Shown here piece after piece: positions 52,711 through 62,729 of a DNA stretch of 64,000 nt. Made by a program: the position numbers and the translations under genes. The first letter of the stretch is position 1, and every line of letters begins with the position of its first letter. Source of the stretch: Arcobacter sp. (GTDB lineage Bacteria; Campylobacterota; Campylobacteria; Campylobacterales; Arcobacteraceae). Location of the stretch: NCBI GenBank assembly GCA_002869535.1, contig PKUK01000004.1, positions 1 through 64,000 of the forward strand. The letters are read 5' to 3'. The notes beneath the pieces are model-generated. The model made no database searches, was not told where the DNA came from, and saw only the letters and a program-made list of their open reading frames with translations.

Positions 52711-54168
52711 ATGAATGAAGAATTAAAAAATTCTCTTGAAGTTTTAGATAGAGAATTAAAGAAACAAGGTCTTTCAAGAAGAGATGCACTTAAATTAGCA
52801 GGTCTAAGTTCTGCTGCATTTTTAATGAATCCAAGTGAAGCTGATGCTGCAACAACTGTGAATGCAAGTGAAGCAAAGGGTAAAATTGTAATAGTGGGTG
52901 GAGGATTAGCAGGTATGTCAACTGCTGCAAGACTTACTAACTCTTTATCAAATCCTGATATTACAGTAATCGAACCTAACTCTGTTTCAGTTTCATATCA
53001 ACCAGGACAAACTTTAGTTGCGTCTGGTATTTGGGAAAAAGAAGATATTGTTTACAATACAGAAGATTTTTTACCAAAAGGTGTAAAATTAATCAATGAT
53101 AAGGTAGTTGAATTTGACCCTGATAATAATAAAGTAGTAACTAAAGGTGGAGAAACTATTTCTTATGATTTCTTAGTTATTGCAGCTGGACTTGCTCTTA
53201 ATTATGGTGCAATAAAAGGATTAGAGGGAGTAGGGTATTCATCAGAGGCTAATTCTGAAGTATCAAATAAAATTGGTAAAAATGGTACTCACTCTATATA
53301 TTATGCTGATGGTGCAGTTAATACTTGGAAAGGTATGCAAGAGCTAATTTCAGAAGCTAAAAGTGGTAAAAAGTTAAAGGCTTTGTTTACACATCCGAAC
53401 ACTTCTATTAAATGTGGTGGAGCTCCTAAAAAAATCATGTATCTTACTAATGCTAGATTAAAAGAAGCAGGAGTTAGAGATAATGTTGAGATGACTTTCT
53501 ATCCAAATGGTGGAGCTATGTTTGGAGTTAAAGAGTACCATGATGCAATTGTTAAGCAGTTTGAAGCTAGAGATATGAAATGGGAATACCGTAATAATCT
53601 AGTTGAAATTGATGTAGATGCAAAAAAAGCTACATTTGAAAATTCATGGGAAGAAAAAGGTCCTTGGGATGCTGATTTAGAAGAGTATTCAGTTGTTAAA
53701 AAAAGTAAAATGATAGAAAGAGATTATGATTTTATTCATATCACTCCTCCTATGAAAGCACCTGATGAAATTGGAAATTCTGCTGTTGGGTCTGAAAAAG
53801 GTTGGGTTCCAGTTAATAAAGAGACTTTACAACATGTAAAATATGCAAACATTTTCTCTTTGGGTGATATTGCTGCTGTTCCTATGGGAAAAACAGGTGG
53901 AAGTGCAAGAAAACAATATAAAGTAGTAGTTGATAATATAATTGCTGCAATGGAAGGTAAAGAACTAACTTCTAAATATGCAGGGTATACTGTTTGTCCT
54001 TTGATTACTGATATTGGAAAAGTAATGCTTGCAGAATTTAACTGGAGTAAAAAGCCAACACCATCATTTCCTTTAGATCCAACACAAGAGAGATATGTAT
54101 GGTGGTTACTTAAAGTATATCTACTTAAACCTATGACAATGTATGGAATGCTATCTGGAAAAGCATAA
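52711..54168 (+). CDS. Tat-exported FAD oxidoreductase, sulfide dehydrogenase/SQR-like (copy 1)
   Basis: 485 aa. A twin-arginine signal (SRRDALKLAGLSSAAF, residues 22-37) sends the folded flavoprotein to the periplasm. FAD-binding motif KIVIVGGGLAGMSTAARL, second dinucleotide region about 150-170 (YDFLVIAAGLAL), Cys in SIKCGGAPKKIMYL and YTVCPLITDIGK, and the FSLGDIAAVPMGKTGGSARKQ FAD segment. The family (FccB/SQR) oxidises sulfide. A paralogue with the same length is 378 bases downstream. The ATG follows AAGGTAATTTT. Confidence 0.88.
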   Translation: MNEELKNSLEVLDRELKKQGLSRRDALKLAGLSSAAFLMNPSEADAATTVNASEAKGKIVIVGGGLAGMSTAARLTNSLSNPDITVIEPNSVSVSYQPGQTLVASGIWEKEDIVYNTEDFLPKGVKLINDKVVEFDPDNNKVVTKGGETISYDFLVIAAGLALNYGAIKGLEGVGYSSEANSEVSNKIGKNGTHSIYYADGAVNTWKGMQELISEAKSGKKLKALFTHPNTSIKCGGAPKKIMYLTNARLKEAGVRDNVEMTFYPNGGAMFGVKEYHDAIVKQFEARDMKWEYRNNLVEIDVDAKKATFENSWEEKGPWDADLEEYSVVKKSKMIERDYDFIHITPPMKAPDEIGNSAVGSEKGWVPVNKETLQHVKYANIFSLGDIAAVPMGKTGGSARKQYKVVVDNIIAAMEGKELTSKYAGYTVCPLITDIGKVMLAEFNWSKKPTPSFPLDPTQERYVWWLLKVYLLKPMTMYGMLSGKA

Positions 54169-54171
54169 TTT

Positions 54172-54200
54172 AAAATCTAAGCACTTAGCTTAGATTTTTT
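54172..54200 (+). terminator. Terminator after flavoprotein copy 1
   Basis: AAAATCTAAGC-ACTTA-GCTTAGATTTT with six T. It lies 3 bases after the stop and before the small membrane gene, whose AGGAAAAG site follows at once; read-through may be partial. Confidence 0.8.
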
Positions 54201-54210
54201 AGGAAAAGAA

Positions 54211-54432
54211 ATGAAAAAAGAACTAATCATATTTTTATTTATACTAATAATACTTTCATTATTTTCACATTTTGATAAATTTATTACTCATCCAATTTCA
54301 CATATTCAATCCTTACCTCAAAGTACTGCATATGGTCTTGGTTTTTTACACCCCATACTTATAACTTTGGTAGTATATTTACTGCTTTATCTTCCAAGAT
54401 TTATTATAAAATTTATAAAAAACAAATCATAA
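54211..54432 (+). CDS. Small membrane protein between the two flavoproteins (73 aa)
   Basis: Two hydrophobic helices (residues 5-20 and about 46-64) separated by a loop with FDKFITHPISHIQSLPQSTAYGLG, then a basic tail. AGGAAAAG lies well placed before the ATG. I do not recognise the family. Its position suggests a link with the sulfide-oxidation flavoproteins, perhaps as a membrane anchor; inference only. Confidence 0.6.
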   Translation: MKKELIIFLFILIILSLFSHFDKFITHPISHIQSLPQSTAYGLGFLHPILITLVVYLLLYLPRFIIKFIKNKS

Positions 54433-54546
54433 TAACTTATATACATACTAAGTAATATATTATTATTTTATAATATTTATTCATTGAATATTATAGTTAA
54501 TTGTTATATACTTTAAATAAGAGATAGACTATTAAAGGAGACTCTT

Positions 54547-56004
54547 ATGTATGATGATATGATAAATGAGATGGAAAAAGAGCTAAAAAAAAGCGGAATA
54601 TCTAGAAGGGATGCTTTAAAACTTTTAGGTGTTGGGGGAGCGTTTTTTTTAACAAAAGATGAGTTAAATGCTGCTAGTAAATTACAAGCTAGTGATGTTA
54701 AAGCAAAGATTGTGATTGTCGGGGGTGGACTAGCAGGAATCTCTACTGCTGCAAGACTTACAAGTAGCTTGTCAAGTCCAGACATTACTATAATAGAACC
54801 AAATTCAAAATCTGTAACTTATCAACCAGGTAATACTTTTATTGGTGCTGGTATTTACTCTAAAGAGGATGTTATATATGAAACTAAGAATTTTATTCCT
54901 AGTGGGGTAAATTTTATAGCTGACAAAGCAGTAGATTTTGATCCAATAAATAACAACTTAACTATATCAAGTGGCGAAAAAATATCTTATGATTATTTGA
55001 TTGTAACTGCAGGTGTTGTTTTAGACTTTGCAAAAATAAAGGGCTTGGAAGAAATAGGGGATATTTATACAGCTAAAGATAGTGCAAAGTTAAATCAAAT
55101 ATTTAAAAATAGTGGAGCAAGTTCAATTTATAATGTCGATGGGGCAGTTATTACTTGGGAAAATATGCAAAAAACAATGGAAAATGCAAAAAATGGCCAA
55201 AAACAAAATGCAATATTCTCTCATCCAGATACTGCTATAAAATGTGGAGGAGCTCCAAAAAAAATTATGTATTTAATGAATGCAAGATTAAATGAAGTTT
55301 CAAAAAAAGCTAGAGAAAATGTAGATATGACATTTTATGCAAACAGTTCAAAAATGTTTTCTGTTAAAGAGTATGAAGAGGCAATTATAAAACAATATAA
55401 AGAAAGAAATATGAATTATAATTTAAATCATAATCTAATAGAAGTAAATTTGAAAGAAAAAACTGCTACTTTTGATAAATTTTGGGATGTAAAAGGTGAG
55501 TATGACCCTGATATCGAAGAGTATACTATGATAAAAAAACATAAATTTGTAGAAGTTCCTTATGATTTTTTACATATATCTCCTCCTATGAAAGCGGCAC
55601 CTGAAATTGGAGATTCAGAAATTGGATCAGCAAGGGGTTGGGTTCCTGTAAATAAAGAGACTCTGCAACATGTTAAATATCCAAATATCTTCTCTCTTGG
55701 AGATATTGCAGCTGTTCCTCTTGGCAAAACAGGCGGAAGTGTAAGAAAACAGTATAAAGTTGTTGTAGAAAATATTATTTCACTTATGGAAGGAAAAGAG
55801 TTAGAGGCAAAATATGGGGGATATACAGTTTGTCCAATAATTACAGATATAGGAAAAGTAATGTTGGCAGAGTTTGATTACACAATGAAACCAACGCCAT
55901 CTTTTCCATTAGATCCTACACAAGAGAGATATATTTGGTGGCTTTTAAAATACTATATTTTAAAACCAATGACCCAGTACGGTATGTTGTCTGGTAAAGC
56001 TTAA
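54547..56004 (+). CDS. Tat-exported FAD oxidoreductase, sulfide dehydrogenase/SQR-like (copy 2)
   Basis: 485 aa, clearly paralogous to copy 1. Twin-arginine signal SRRDALKLLGVGGAFFL, FAD motif KIVIVGGGLAGISTAARL, Cys in AIKCGGAPKKIMYL and YTVCPIITDIGK, and FSLGDIAAVPLGKTGGSVRKQ, with a nearly identical C-terminal half ending QYGMLSGKA. The N-terminal and middle parts are more diverged. The ATG follows AAGGAGACTCTT. The triple rhodanese follows after 16 bases, so both are probably one transcript. Confidence 0.88.
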   Translation: MYDDMINEMEKELKKSGISRRDALKLLGVGGAFFLTKDELNAASKLQASDVKAKIVIVGGGLAGISTAARLTSSLSSPDITIIEPNSKSVTYQPGNTFIGAGIYSKEDVIYETKNFIPSGVNFIADKAVDFDPINNNLTISSGEKISYDYLIVTAGVVLDFAKIKGLEEIGDIYTAKDSAKLNQIFKNSGASSIYNVDGAVITWENMQKTMENAKNGQKQNAIFSHPDTAIKCGGAPKKIMYLMNARLNEVSKKARENVDMTFYANSSKMFSVKEYEEAIIKQYKERNMNYNLNHNLIEVNLKEKTATFDKFWDVKGEYDPDIEEYTMIKKHKFVEVPYDFLHISPPMKAAPEIGDSEIGSARGWVPVNKETLQHVKYPNIFSLGDIAAVPLGKTGGSVRKQYKVVVENIISLMEGKELEAKYGGYTVCPIITDIGKVMLAEFDYTMKPTPSFPLDPTQERYIWWLLKYYILKPMTQYGMLSGKA

Positions 56005-56020
56005 TAAAAAAGGAAAAAAA

Positions 56021-57205
56021 ATGAATAAAAAAACTTTAATCTCAATTATAATTACAGGTTCAATGCTATTTAGTGTTAATTCATATGCCCAAGAAAACTT
56101 AACGAAACCAAGTGCAAAAGTTCAATCAATGATTGATAAGTATAAGTTGGAAATAGTTGATTATAACTATGCAAAATCAAAAGTAGCAAAAGGGACTAGA
56201 AATGGTGCAAAAGCACTCTTTATTGATGCAAGACCAAACAAAAAATATAAAGCAGGAACTATTCCTTCTTCATTAAATATTCCAGATACAGAGTATTCAC
56301 AATATATTGGACAATTAAAAGATGTAGCAAAAGATAAAGAGATAATTGTATTTTGTGGTGGATGGAAATGTGGAAAATCTCCAAAAGTTGCAAATATGCT
56401 TAAAAAAGATGGTTTTACAAATGTAAAACTTTATCAAGCAGGTGAGCCTGAGTGGACAAAGTATAACTATAGTGAAGTTGATATTGCAGTTGTAAAAGGT
56501 GCACAAGCTAAAAATGCAGCATTTATCATAGATGCACGACCATATAAAATGTATTTAAAAGAGACTATTCCTGGAGCCATTTCAATTCCTGATACGCAAA
56601 TGAGTGAATTAAAAGGTAGGTTTCCAGTACATCAAGGTGAAAAAATCATCACTTTTTGTGGGGGGTATAAATGTGGAAAATCACATAAACTTGCAAAAAA
56701 ACTTGTAGCTTTAGGATATAGAAATGTTTCTGTATTTGCAGCTGGTATGCCAGAATGGGTTGATGCAGGATTAGCAACAACAAAAAGTGCTTCAAAAGTT
56801 ATTGTTCCTGTAGCAAAAAAACAAACTATGAGTAAAAATGGTGCTAAATTAGGAAGTGATGAAGGTAGTATTGATGGTGAGTGGTTAAATGCCTTTATTA
56901 AAAAAGATAATGTACCTTCATTTATCCAAATTGTTGATGTAACAGCTCCAGATGAGTATAAATTAGGACACATTAAAGGTGCTATAAATATTGAAGCTGA
57001 AAAATTAAGTGCAAAAGAGTTATATTCAAAACTACCAAAAGATAAAACAGTAGTATTTAATTGTACTGCAGGAGGAAGATCTATTGAAGCGTGGGCAAAA
57101 TTAAAAGATGCAGGTATAGATATATCTGAAATATTCTATTTTGATGCAAATGTAGATTGTAAAGGGACTGATTGTAAAATAGAGGTTAATGAGCCTATTG
57201 AGTAG
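56021..57205 (+). CDS. Exported triple-domain rhodanese
   Basis: 394 aa with signal peptide (MNKKTLISIIITGSMLFSVNSYAQ). Three rhodanese domains: first (about 40-145) with IVFCGGWKCGKSPK, second (about 150-250) with ITFCGGYKCGKSHK, third (about 285-385) with VVFNCTAGGRSIEAW. Each supplies a sulfur-accepting Cys loop. Domains 1 and 2 share the unusual CGGxKCGKS loop with two Cys. Rhodaneses carry sulfane sulfur; placed after two sulfide-oxidising flavoproteins it probably takes over sulfur or polysulfide in the periplasm. The ATG follows AAAGGAAAAAAA. Confidence 0.9.
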   Translation: MNKKTLISIIITGSMLFSVNSYAQENLTKPSAKVQSMIDKYKLEIVDYNYAKSKVAKGTRNGAKALFIDARPNKKYKAGTIPSSLNIPDTEYSQYIGQLKDVAKDKEIIVFCGGWKCGKSPKVANMLKKDGFTNVKLYQAGEPEWTKYNYSEVDIAVVKGAQAKNAAFIIDARPYKMYLKETIPGAISIPDTQMSELKGRFPVHQGEKIITFCGGYKCGKSHKLAKKLVALGYRNVSVFAAGMPEWVDAGLATTKSASKVIVPVAKKQTMSKNGAKLGSDEGSIDGEWLNAFIKKDNVPSFIQIVDVTAPDEYKLGHIKGAINIEAEKLSAKELYSKLPKDKTVVFNCTAGGRSIEAWAKLKDAGIDISEIFYFDANVDCKGTDCKIEVNEPIE

Positions 57206-57224
57206 GATATTATAATAAGTTCAT

Positions 57225-57262
57225 AAAAAAAGGGGTTTGAAATTAATCAAACCCCTTTTTTA
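57225..57262. terminator. Bidirectional terminator, rhodanese / rplT
   Basis: AAAAAAAGGGGTTTGA, AATTAA loop, TCAAACCCCTTTTTTA between convergent genes; a strong stem with A-run and T-run for both directions. Confidence 0.92.
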
Positions 57263-57277
57263 TTTGCAAATTTAAAA

Positions 57278-57637
57278 TTACTTTGCTAATGCTGCTTTAG
57301 CTGCTGTTACAACTGAAGTAAATGCTGCTGCATCATTCATTGCCATATCAGCTAATATTTTTCTATCTAGTTCAATTCCAGCTAATTTTACACCGTTCAT
57401 GAATCTTGAATAGTTGATATCATTTAATCTACAAGCTGCATTAATTCTGATAATCCATAGCTTTATAATATCTCTTTTTTTCTGTCTTCTATCTCTGTAT
57501 GCGTATACTAAAGATCTTTCTAATTGTTCTTTTGCTTTTCTAAAGTGTTTGCTTCTACCTGCGAAGAAACCTCTAGCGGCTTTTAAGACCTTTTTATGTC
57601 TTCTTCTTCTAACTATACCAGTTTTAACTCTAGGCAT
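57278..57637 (-). CDS. rplT: 50S ribosomal protein L20
   Basis: 119 aa: [24 protein letters not shown] at the start, then [41 protein letters not shown]. It is last of thrS-infC-rpmI-rplT. The 101-base leader before it contains three hairpins (see 57679-57741). Confidence 0.98.
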   Translation of the reverse strand: MPRVKTGIVRRRRHKKVLKAARGFFAGRSKHFRKAKEQLERSLVYAYRDRRQKKRDIIKLWIIRINAACRLNDINYSRFMNGVKLAGIELDRKILADMAMNDAAAFTSVVTAAKAALAK

Positions 57638-57678
57638 TTTATTCCTTTCTTAACCATATATTTGTTTAAATATTGGTG

Positions 57679-57741
57679 TCGGCTATTGCCGAACTTGTCC
57701 ACATATTTGTGGAGGGACTTGTAATTAAATTTCTTTAATTA
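57679..57741 (-). promoter_or_regulatory. Structured rpmI-rplT spacer: possible ribosomal protein leader
   Basis: Read on the minus strand there are three successive hairpins: TAATTAAA-GAAA-TTTAATTA over the rpmI stop (57741-57722), TCCACA-AATA-TGTGGA (57713-57698) and TCGGC-AATA-GCCGA (57692-57679). Two share the AATA loop. None has a T-run. L20 is a known autoregulator through leader RNA in other bacteria, so a regulatory role is plausible but unproven. Confidence 0.5.
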
Positions 57742-57936
57742 CGCTTTACACAACATTCTTTTAACTCTTGTAGCATCAGTGCTATCAACAGTTTGAGGTC
57801 CTCTTAATGCCACTTTTCTTTTTCTTGACATTTTTGTTAAGATGTGACTTCTAAATGCAGAACCACATTTAATTGAACCATTCTTTTTCACTTTAAATCT
57901 CTTTAAAGCTCCACTTACTGATTTCATTTTAGGCAT
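57739..57936 (-). CDS. rpmI: 50S ribosomal protein L35
   Basis: 65 aa, very basic: [40 protein letters not shown] and a C-terminal RVKRMLCKA. The start has AGGAGAAATCC. It lies between infC and rplT, as usual. Confidence 0.97.
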   Translation of the reverse strand: MPKMKSVSGALKRFKVKKNGSIKCGSAFRSHILTKMSRKRKVALRGPQTVDSTDATRVKRMLCKA

Positions 57937-58073
57937 GGATTTCTCCTTTCTTAAATTTGCATTCTTCTTCGATATTAGAAAAAGTCTGTGATTATATTTA
58001 AAAAAAGCTTTGAATAAGTTTAAGTTGTTTTAAAGTAAAAGAGAATAACTCTTTTACTTAAGTGTAGTGTAGG

Positions 58074-58601
58074 TTAGTCTTTTTTAGGAAGAACCATCAT
58101 GTTTACAAATCTTCCTTCTAGTTTAGGTTCAGCATCTCTTTCTCCATACTCTTCAAGCATTGGCCAAACTCTTTCTAAAACAGCAGCTCCAGCTTCTGGA
58201 TGTGCCATTTCTCTACCTTTTAGGAAAACTCTACATTTAACATGATAACCTTTTTCAAGGAATTCAATTGCATGTTTTACTTTATAGTTAATATCATTAT
58301 CAGCAATTTTAACAGAAAATTTAACTTCTTTTAGAACAATCACTTTTTGATTTTTTCTAGCTTCTTTTTTCTTTTTTTCTTGTTGATACTTGAATTTACT
58401 ATAATCCATGATTTTTGCAACAGGTGGTTTACCATCTGGCGCAATAAGAACTAAGTCTAAACCTTGTTCATCTGCAGTTTTTAAAGCATCTGCTGTTGAG
58501 ATGATACCATAGTTAGTACCATCATCACCCATACATCTAACTTCTCTAGCTGTGATGTCTTCATTCATTATTACGTCGTCTTTTTTATTACCTCGACTCA
58601 A
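58074..58601 (-). CDS. infC: Translation initiation factor IF-3 with a TTG start
   Basis: 175 aa: N-domain with [49 protein letters not shown], linker of Lys/Glu, C-domain [39 protein letters not shown]. The best start is TTG at 58599-58601 with AGGAAG upstream, overlapping the thrS stop (TTGA). IF-3 genes often use a rare start (AUU in E. coli) that lets the factor repress itself. An internal Met 11 codons in lacks a comparable site. Confidence 0.93.
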   Translation of the reverse strand: MSRGNKKDDVIMNEDITAREVRCMGDDGTNYGIISTADALKTADEQGLDLVLIAPDGKPPVAKIMDYSKFKYQQEKKKKEARKNQKVIVLKEVKFSVKIADNDINYKVKHAIEFLEKGYHVKCRVFLKGREMAHPEAGAAVLERVWPMLEEYGERDAEPKLEGRFVNMMVLPKKD

Positions 58602-60406
58602 ATTTCACTTCCTTTTTTGATTTCGTTTAACATTTGGATAAATTCATCTTTACCCATATTTGATTGTTCTCTATTTCTTCTATCTCTTAATGCTACAGTT
58701 TTATTTGCAACTTCTTCATCTCCAATTACTACAATCATTGGAACTCTTTGTTTCTCTGCCATTCTAATTCTTTTATTTAAACTCTCGTTCATATTAAAAA
58801 TTTTAGAATCCATTTCATTTTGTAAAAGTTCTTTTTGTAACTCTTTTGCATACTCATTGTGAGTATCTGCAATAGGTACTAAAATAACTTGTGTTGGTGC
58901 AATTGCAAATGGAAACTCACCAGCACAGTGTTCTGTTAATATACCAATAAATCTCTCAAATGAACCTAAAATAGCTCTATGAATCATAACTGGCTGTTCT
59001 TTTTCACCTTTTTCATTGATAAATTCTGCATTAAATCTAGAAGGTAAGTTCATATCAACTTGTACAGTTCCACATTGCCATTTTCTTCCAATAGCATCTA
59101 GAATTTTAATATCAATTTTTGGACCATAAAAAGCTCCACCACCTTCATCAATACCATAAGAGATATTGTTTTCATCAAGTGCATCCATGATACCTTTTGT
59201 TGTTTTTTCCCAAAACTCATCATCCCCAATTGCTTTTTCTGGTTTTGTAGAAACTTCGATTTCATATTTAAAATCAAATAGTTTTAATAGAGCTTCAACA
59301 AATTCTAAAACCTCAAAGATCACTTCTTTTATTTGATTTTGTGTACAGAAAATATGTGCATCATCTTGAGTAAACTCTCTAACTCTAAACAAGCCATGCA
59401 TAGCTCCACTCATTTCATGTCTATGAACAACACCATATTCAAAAAGTTTTTTTGGTAAATCTTTGTATGAAACCATTGAACTTTTAAATATTTGAATATG
59501 TCCAACACAGTTCATAGGTTTGATACCATACTCTTGTTCATCAATTGTTGTAAAGTACATATTCTCTTTATAGTTAGCATAATGACCAGAAATTTTCCAC
59601 ATTTCAGATTTTAAGATTTCTGGACCACGAACTGGCTCATAACCTCTTATTCTATGTGCTTTGTATAAAATATGCTCTAATTTTGATCTAAGTCTTGCTC
59701 CATTTGGAAGCCACATAGGAAGTCCTGCTCCTAAATCATCACTAAAAGTAAATAGTTCTAATTCAGTTCCAAGTTTTCTGTGATCTCTTTTTTTAGCCTC
59801 TTCAATCATTCTAACATAGTCAAAAAGTTCTTGTTTATCAAAAAATGCGATACCATAAATTCTAGTAATCATCTCATTTTTTTCATCCCCACCAAGATAA
59901 GCTCCTGCCACACGTGTGAGTTTATAACTTCTGATCATTCTAGTGTTTGGTAAGTGAGGACCTCTACATAAATCTTCAAAATCACCTTGTTTGTAGATAG
60001 TTAAAGTATCATCTGTAATTCTTGATAAAACGGCTTGTTTTAACTCATCATCTTTAAATTTATTTAGAATCTCTTCTCTTGAGGTTTCATATCTTTCAAT
60101 AGGAAGTTTAGCATTAGCTAACTCTTTCATTTTCTTTTCAATTTTAGGTAAGTCTTCATCTGTAATTTTTGATTCAACTTTGAAGTCATAATAAAAACCT
60201 TCACTTACTACAGGTCCTACAAAAAATTTAGCTTCTGGATATAACTCTTTGATAGCTTGTGCCATAAGATGTGCACATGAGTGTCGTAAAATCTCTAAAG
60301 ATTCTTTAGAGTTATCGGCTTTTATCACCTCTCCTTGAATATTTAAAGCTTCTGCAGTTTGAAGGTCGAAAATCTGACCGTCCATAAATACACCAATTGG
60401 TTCCAA
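58598..60406 (-). CDS. thrS: Threonyl-tRNA synthetase
   Basis: 602 aa. Editing domain with [16 protein letters not shown] and the later Cys/His site ([11 protein letters not shown]), class II catalytic motifs (motif 2 region [25 protein letters not shown], motif 3 region around [17 protein letters not shown]), and anticodon-binding domain from about 505. The N-terminal TGS domain appears shortened compared with E. coli ThrS (642 aa). No T-box-like leader is visible in the 108 bases upstream. Confidence 0.97.
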   Translation of the reverse strand: MEPIGVFMDGQIFDLQTAEALNIQGEVIKADNSKESLEILRHSCAHLMAQAIKELYPEAKFFVGPVVSEGFYYDFKVESKITDEDLPKIEKKMKELANAKLPIERYETSREEILNKFKDDELKQAVLSRITDDTLTIYKQGDFEDLCRGPHLPNTRMIRSYKLTRVAGAYLGGDEKNEMITRIYGIAFFDKQELFDYVRMIEEAKKRDHRKLGTELELFTFSDDLGAGLPMWLPNGARLRSKLEHILYKAHRIRGYEPVRGPEILKSEMWKISGHYANYKENMYFTTIDEQEYGIKPMNCVGHIQIFKSSMVSYKDLPKKLFEYGVVHRHEMSGAMHGLFRVREFTQDDAHIFCTQNQIKEVIFEVLEFVEALLKLFDFKYEIEVSTKPEKAIGDDEFWEKTTKGIMDALDENNISYGIDEGGGAFYGPKIDIKILDAIGRKWQCGTVQVDMNLPSRFNAEFINEKGEKEQPVMIHRAILGSFERFIGILTEHCAGEFPFAIAPTQVILVPIADTHNEYAKELQKELLQNEMDSKIFNMNESLNKRIRMAEKQRVPMIVVIGDEEVANKTVALRDRRNREQSNMGKDEFIQMLNEIKKGSEI

Positions 60407-60514
60407 TAATTTCCTTTTTCTGGGTTTTTTATAAAAATTTGTATATTTTAACTTAATTAGACTTAAAAAACTTTAGAGTTATGCTTATTTAGAATTGTTT
60501 GGATAAAATTAGTC

Positions 60515-61027
60515 ATGATTATAAACCTATCTAAAATAAATACTGAAGCCTTATTACTTTTATGTAAAGATCTTATTTCATCATATGAAAATAGTGAAGA
60601 TATAGATTTTTCAATAGATAAAAATATAAAAGATTATATAGATGAAATCTCAAAAGATATTTTAAAAGAGTTAAAAAAAGTAACAAGAGATAATGACTTT
60701 TATATAAAAAATAAAAGCTCTTCTAGGATTAAGTCAATACTTAAGGCATACAATTTTATAAATAAAGAGTTGTCTCTTGAGTTTCAAGATAGTGTAGAGT
60801 TTAATCCTTCTATGCTTTATATCTCACTACTTGCTATGTGGTTTAAAGAGTTAGAAAAAGAGTCCAAATCAAAAGAGTATATTTATTTTTTGATTTACCC
60901 TTACTCAAATGTTTATGATAAATTACTTCTCAATATTAAAGATGAAAAGTTTAGAAATTTGAATATTAAGATGATAGATATAGCTGAAAGAGTAATTTTA
61001 AAATATGATAAATATTTATTAAAATAA
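60515..61027 (+). CDS. Unknown helical protein (170 aa)
   Basis: Soluble, Lys/Asp/Ile-rich and mostly helical, without signal or metal motifs. Notable segments are LLLLCKDLISSYENSEDIDFSIDKNIKDYIDE and SLLAMWFKELEKESKSKEYIYFLIYPYSNVYD. No clear binding site precedes the ATG. Divergent from thrS, convergent with the porin gene. Family not recognised. Confidence 0.6.
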   Translation: MIINLSKINTEALLLLCKDLISSYENSEDIDFSIDKNIKDYIDEISKDILKELKKVTRDNDFYIKNKSSSRIKSILKAYNFINKELSLEFQDSVEFNPSMLYISLLAMWFKELEKESKSKEYIYFLIYPYSNVYDKLLLNIKDEKFRNLNIKMIDIAERVILKYDKYLLK

Positions 61028-61050
61028 AAAGAGGAGTTTTTCCTCTTTTT
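61026..61050. terminator. Bidirectional terminator before the porin end
   Basis: AAAAAGAGGA-GTTTT-TCCTCTTTTT between convergent genes, 3 bases from the porin stop. Confidence 0.9.
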
Positions 61051-61052
61051 AT

Positions 61053-62567
61053 TTAGAATCTATATCTTATATTTGCTGTTATATTTTGAGCTTGGGTTAC
61101 ATATGGAGTTACTGAACCTAAATTAGGGTTCCCATCATATCCAAAGAAACCATTACTTCCATAATAATCATAATTGATTTTTGTATATCTCAAAGACCAA
61201 CTCAATGCATTATTAATTTTAGAATTTCTATAAACTTCCCAAGCAGTACCACGTGTTGCTATTTTAGAGCCAACCATAGTATCTTCTCCATAGGTCATAG
61301 ATCTCCAATATTTACTACCTTTATTCCACTCGATTCCAATTCTTGAATCTTCTGTATCAATAGGACATGGAGCATTAACTCCTAACCAAATAGAACTACC
61401 AGTTTTAGATTCAGTTGAACCTAACATTCCTAAAGAGTTTGGATGTGTTTTAGATGCTGCAAAAGAAGCAAAGGCTATAGTATTATCAAGATAGTCAGAA
61501 ATCTCTTCTCCAATACCATCTGCTTTAAACATGATTGTTGCAAGTTCTAAATCACCAAAATCTTTAAAGGTATTATTTGAATTATTTCCATCAAACATAT
61601 CAGTTTGCGTAAATCCAATCATATTCCATGCTTTTGCATAGTTTGTGTGAATTGAGTATTGTCCATTATCATATGGAACAAAAATAAATCCTGCCATATC
61701 TATGTTTGGATTTTTTGTATCATCATTTGCATAATCAAGTCCATCTGAACTAAATCTTGGTTTTGCATTAGTTAGACCACGACCTGCACAAAATTTCCAC
61801 CACATACCTTGAACACCTGTGATTTTATCTAAATCAAATTTTGCAGAAAGACCATCAAACTCTACATTAACAGTATGAGAAAGTGCAGATTTTCTTGCTT
61901 GGTCAACTCTTAGGTTTATACCTAAACCATCAGTTGATGGACGACGTCCTACTGAAACTGCCCATGGTAAATCTTTATTACCCATAAATGAGTCGTCTTT
62001 ATATAACCAGTACGCTTCTTTTACTTTTAAAGTATTATCATTTGCATTTTCATTTGTAACCCAGTCAAAGTTTGCATATCCAGGACTTGTATTAGCTTGA
62101 GAGTGATTTGCAGAATCTCCATATGCTTTGTTGTAAGCTAGTGTACCTTTAAATATAGTATTGTCATTTGGCATATAAGCCATACCTAGCCACAACCTAT
62201 TTGTCATAAGTGCACTATTTTTAGCTTTTGTACCATTTGATAATTTATAGTTGATATTATCAACTTGTGTTCTAAAGTCAATATCCCATTTGATATTGTC
62301 ATTAGCATCATGAGTTTTAACATCATTGATTTTTGTATAGTTTTTTGCTACTTTTTTCTCAACTGTTGATAATCTTTTTTCTGTATCAGCAGGGAGTTTT
62401 AACTCTGTAGTTTTTTTTGTAGCTTCATTTACTTTTGCTTCAAGTAAAGAAAGTTGTGCTTTTAAAGCTTCAATTTGTGCTTGAAGTTCATCATTAGTTA
62501 GTTTTGCCCCAAATGATGATGTACTTAAAGCTACTACTAAAGATAAAGCAATACTTGTTTTCTTCAT
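61053..62567 (-). CDS. Outer-membrane porin of the Campylobacterota DUF3373 type
   Basis: 504 aa. Signal peptide MKKTSIALSLVVALSTSSFGA, then a coiled coil (about 24-80, ELQAQIEALKAQLSLLEAKVNEA) as in trimeric porins with a periplasmic tether, followed by a long series of amphipathic strands and a C-terminal aromatic end (ANIRYRF). Internal blocks such as SVGRRPSTDGLGINLR and GIEWNKGSKYWRSMTYGED fit the DUF3373 outer-membrane family as I remember it. It probably forms a general or major pore. The start has AAGGAGAACTT. Confidence 0.82.
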   Translation of the reverse strand: MKKTSIALSLVVALSTSSFGAKLTNDELQAQIEALKAQLSLLEAKVNEATKKTTELKLPADTEKRLSTVEKKVAKNYTKINDVKTHDANDNIKWDIDFRTQVDNINYKLSNGTKAKNSALMTNRLWLGMAYMPNDNTIFKGTLAYNKAYGDSANHSQANTSPGYANFDWVTNENANDNTLKVKEAYWLYKDDSFMGNKDLPWAVSVGRRPSTDGLGINLRVDQARKSALSHTVNVEFDGLSAKFDLDKITGVQGMWWKFCAGRGLTNAKPRFSSDGLDYANDDTKNPNIDMAGFIFVPYDNGQYSIHTNYAKAWNMIGFTQTDMFDGNNSNNTFKDFGDLELATIMFKADGIGEEISDYLDNTIAFASFAASKTHPNSLGMLGSTESKTGSSIWLGVNAPCPIDTEDSRIGIEWNKGSKYWRSMTYGEDTMVGSKIATRGTAWEVYRNSKINNALSWSLRYTKINYDYYGSNGFFGYDGNPNLGSVTPYVTQAQNITANIRYRF

Positions 62568-62695
62568 TAAGTTCTCCTTATAATTATTGTCTCCACAATT
62601 GGATGAAGTTTACACTTTAAAGGGTTAATAGATACTTAATGTAATATAATTTTTTCTTATGATTAGTTGGGCTAAAAGTAATATATAAAGGGAGT

Positions 62696-62723
62696 AGTAA
62701 AGAGGAAGGCTCTCCTCTTTACT
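62696..62723. terminator. Terminator after the small periplasmic protein gene
   Basis: AGTAAAGAGGA-AGGCTC-TCCTCTTTACT, a perfect 11-base stem starting 7 bases after the stop; T-run weak. Confidence 0.65.
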
Positions 62724-62729
62724 TAAAAA

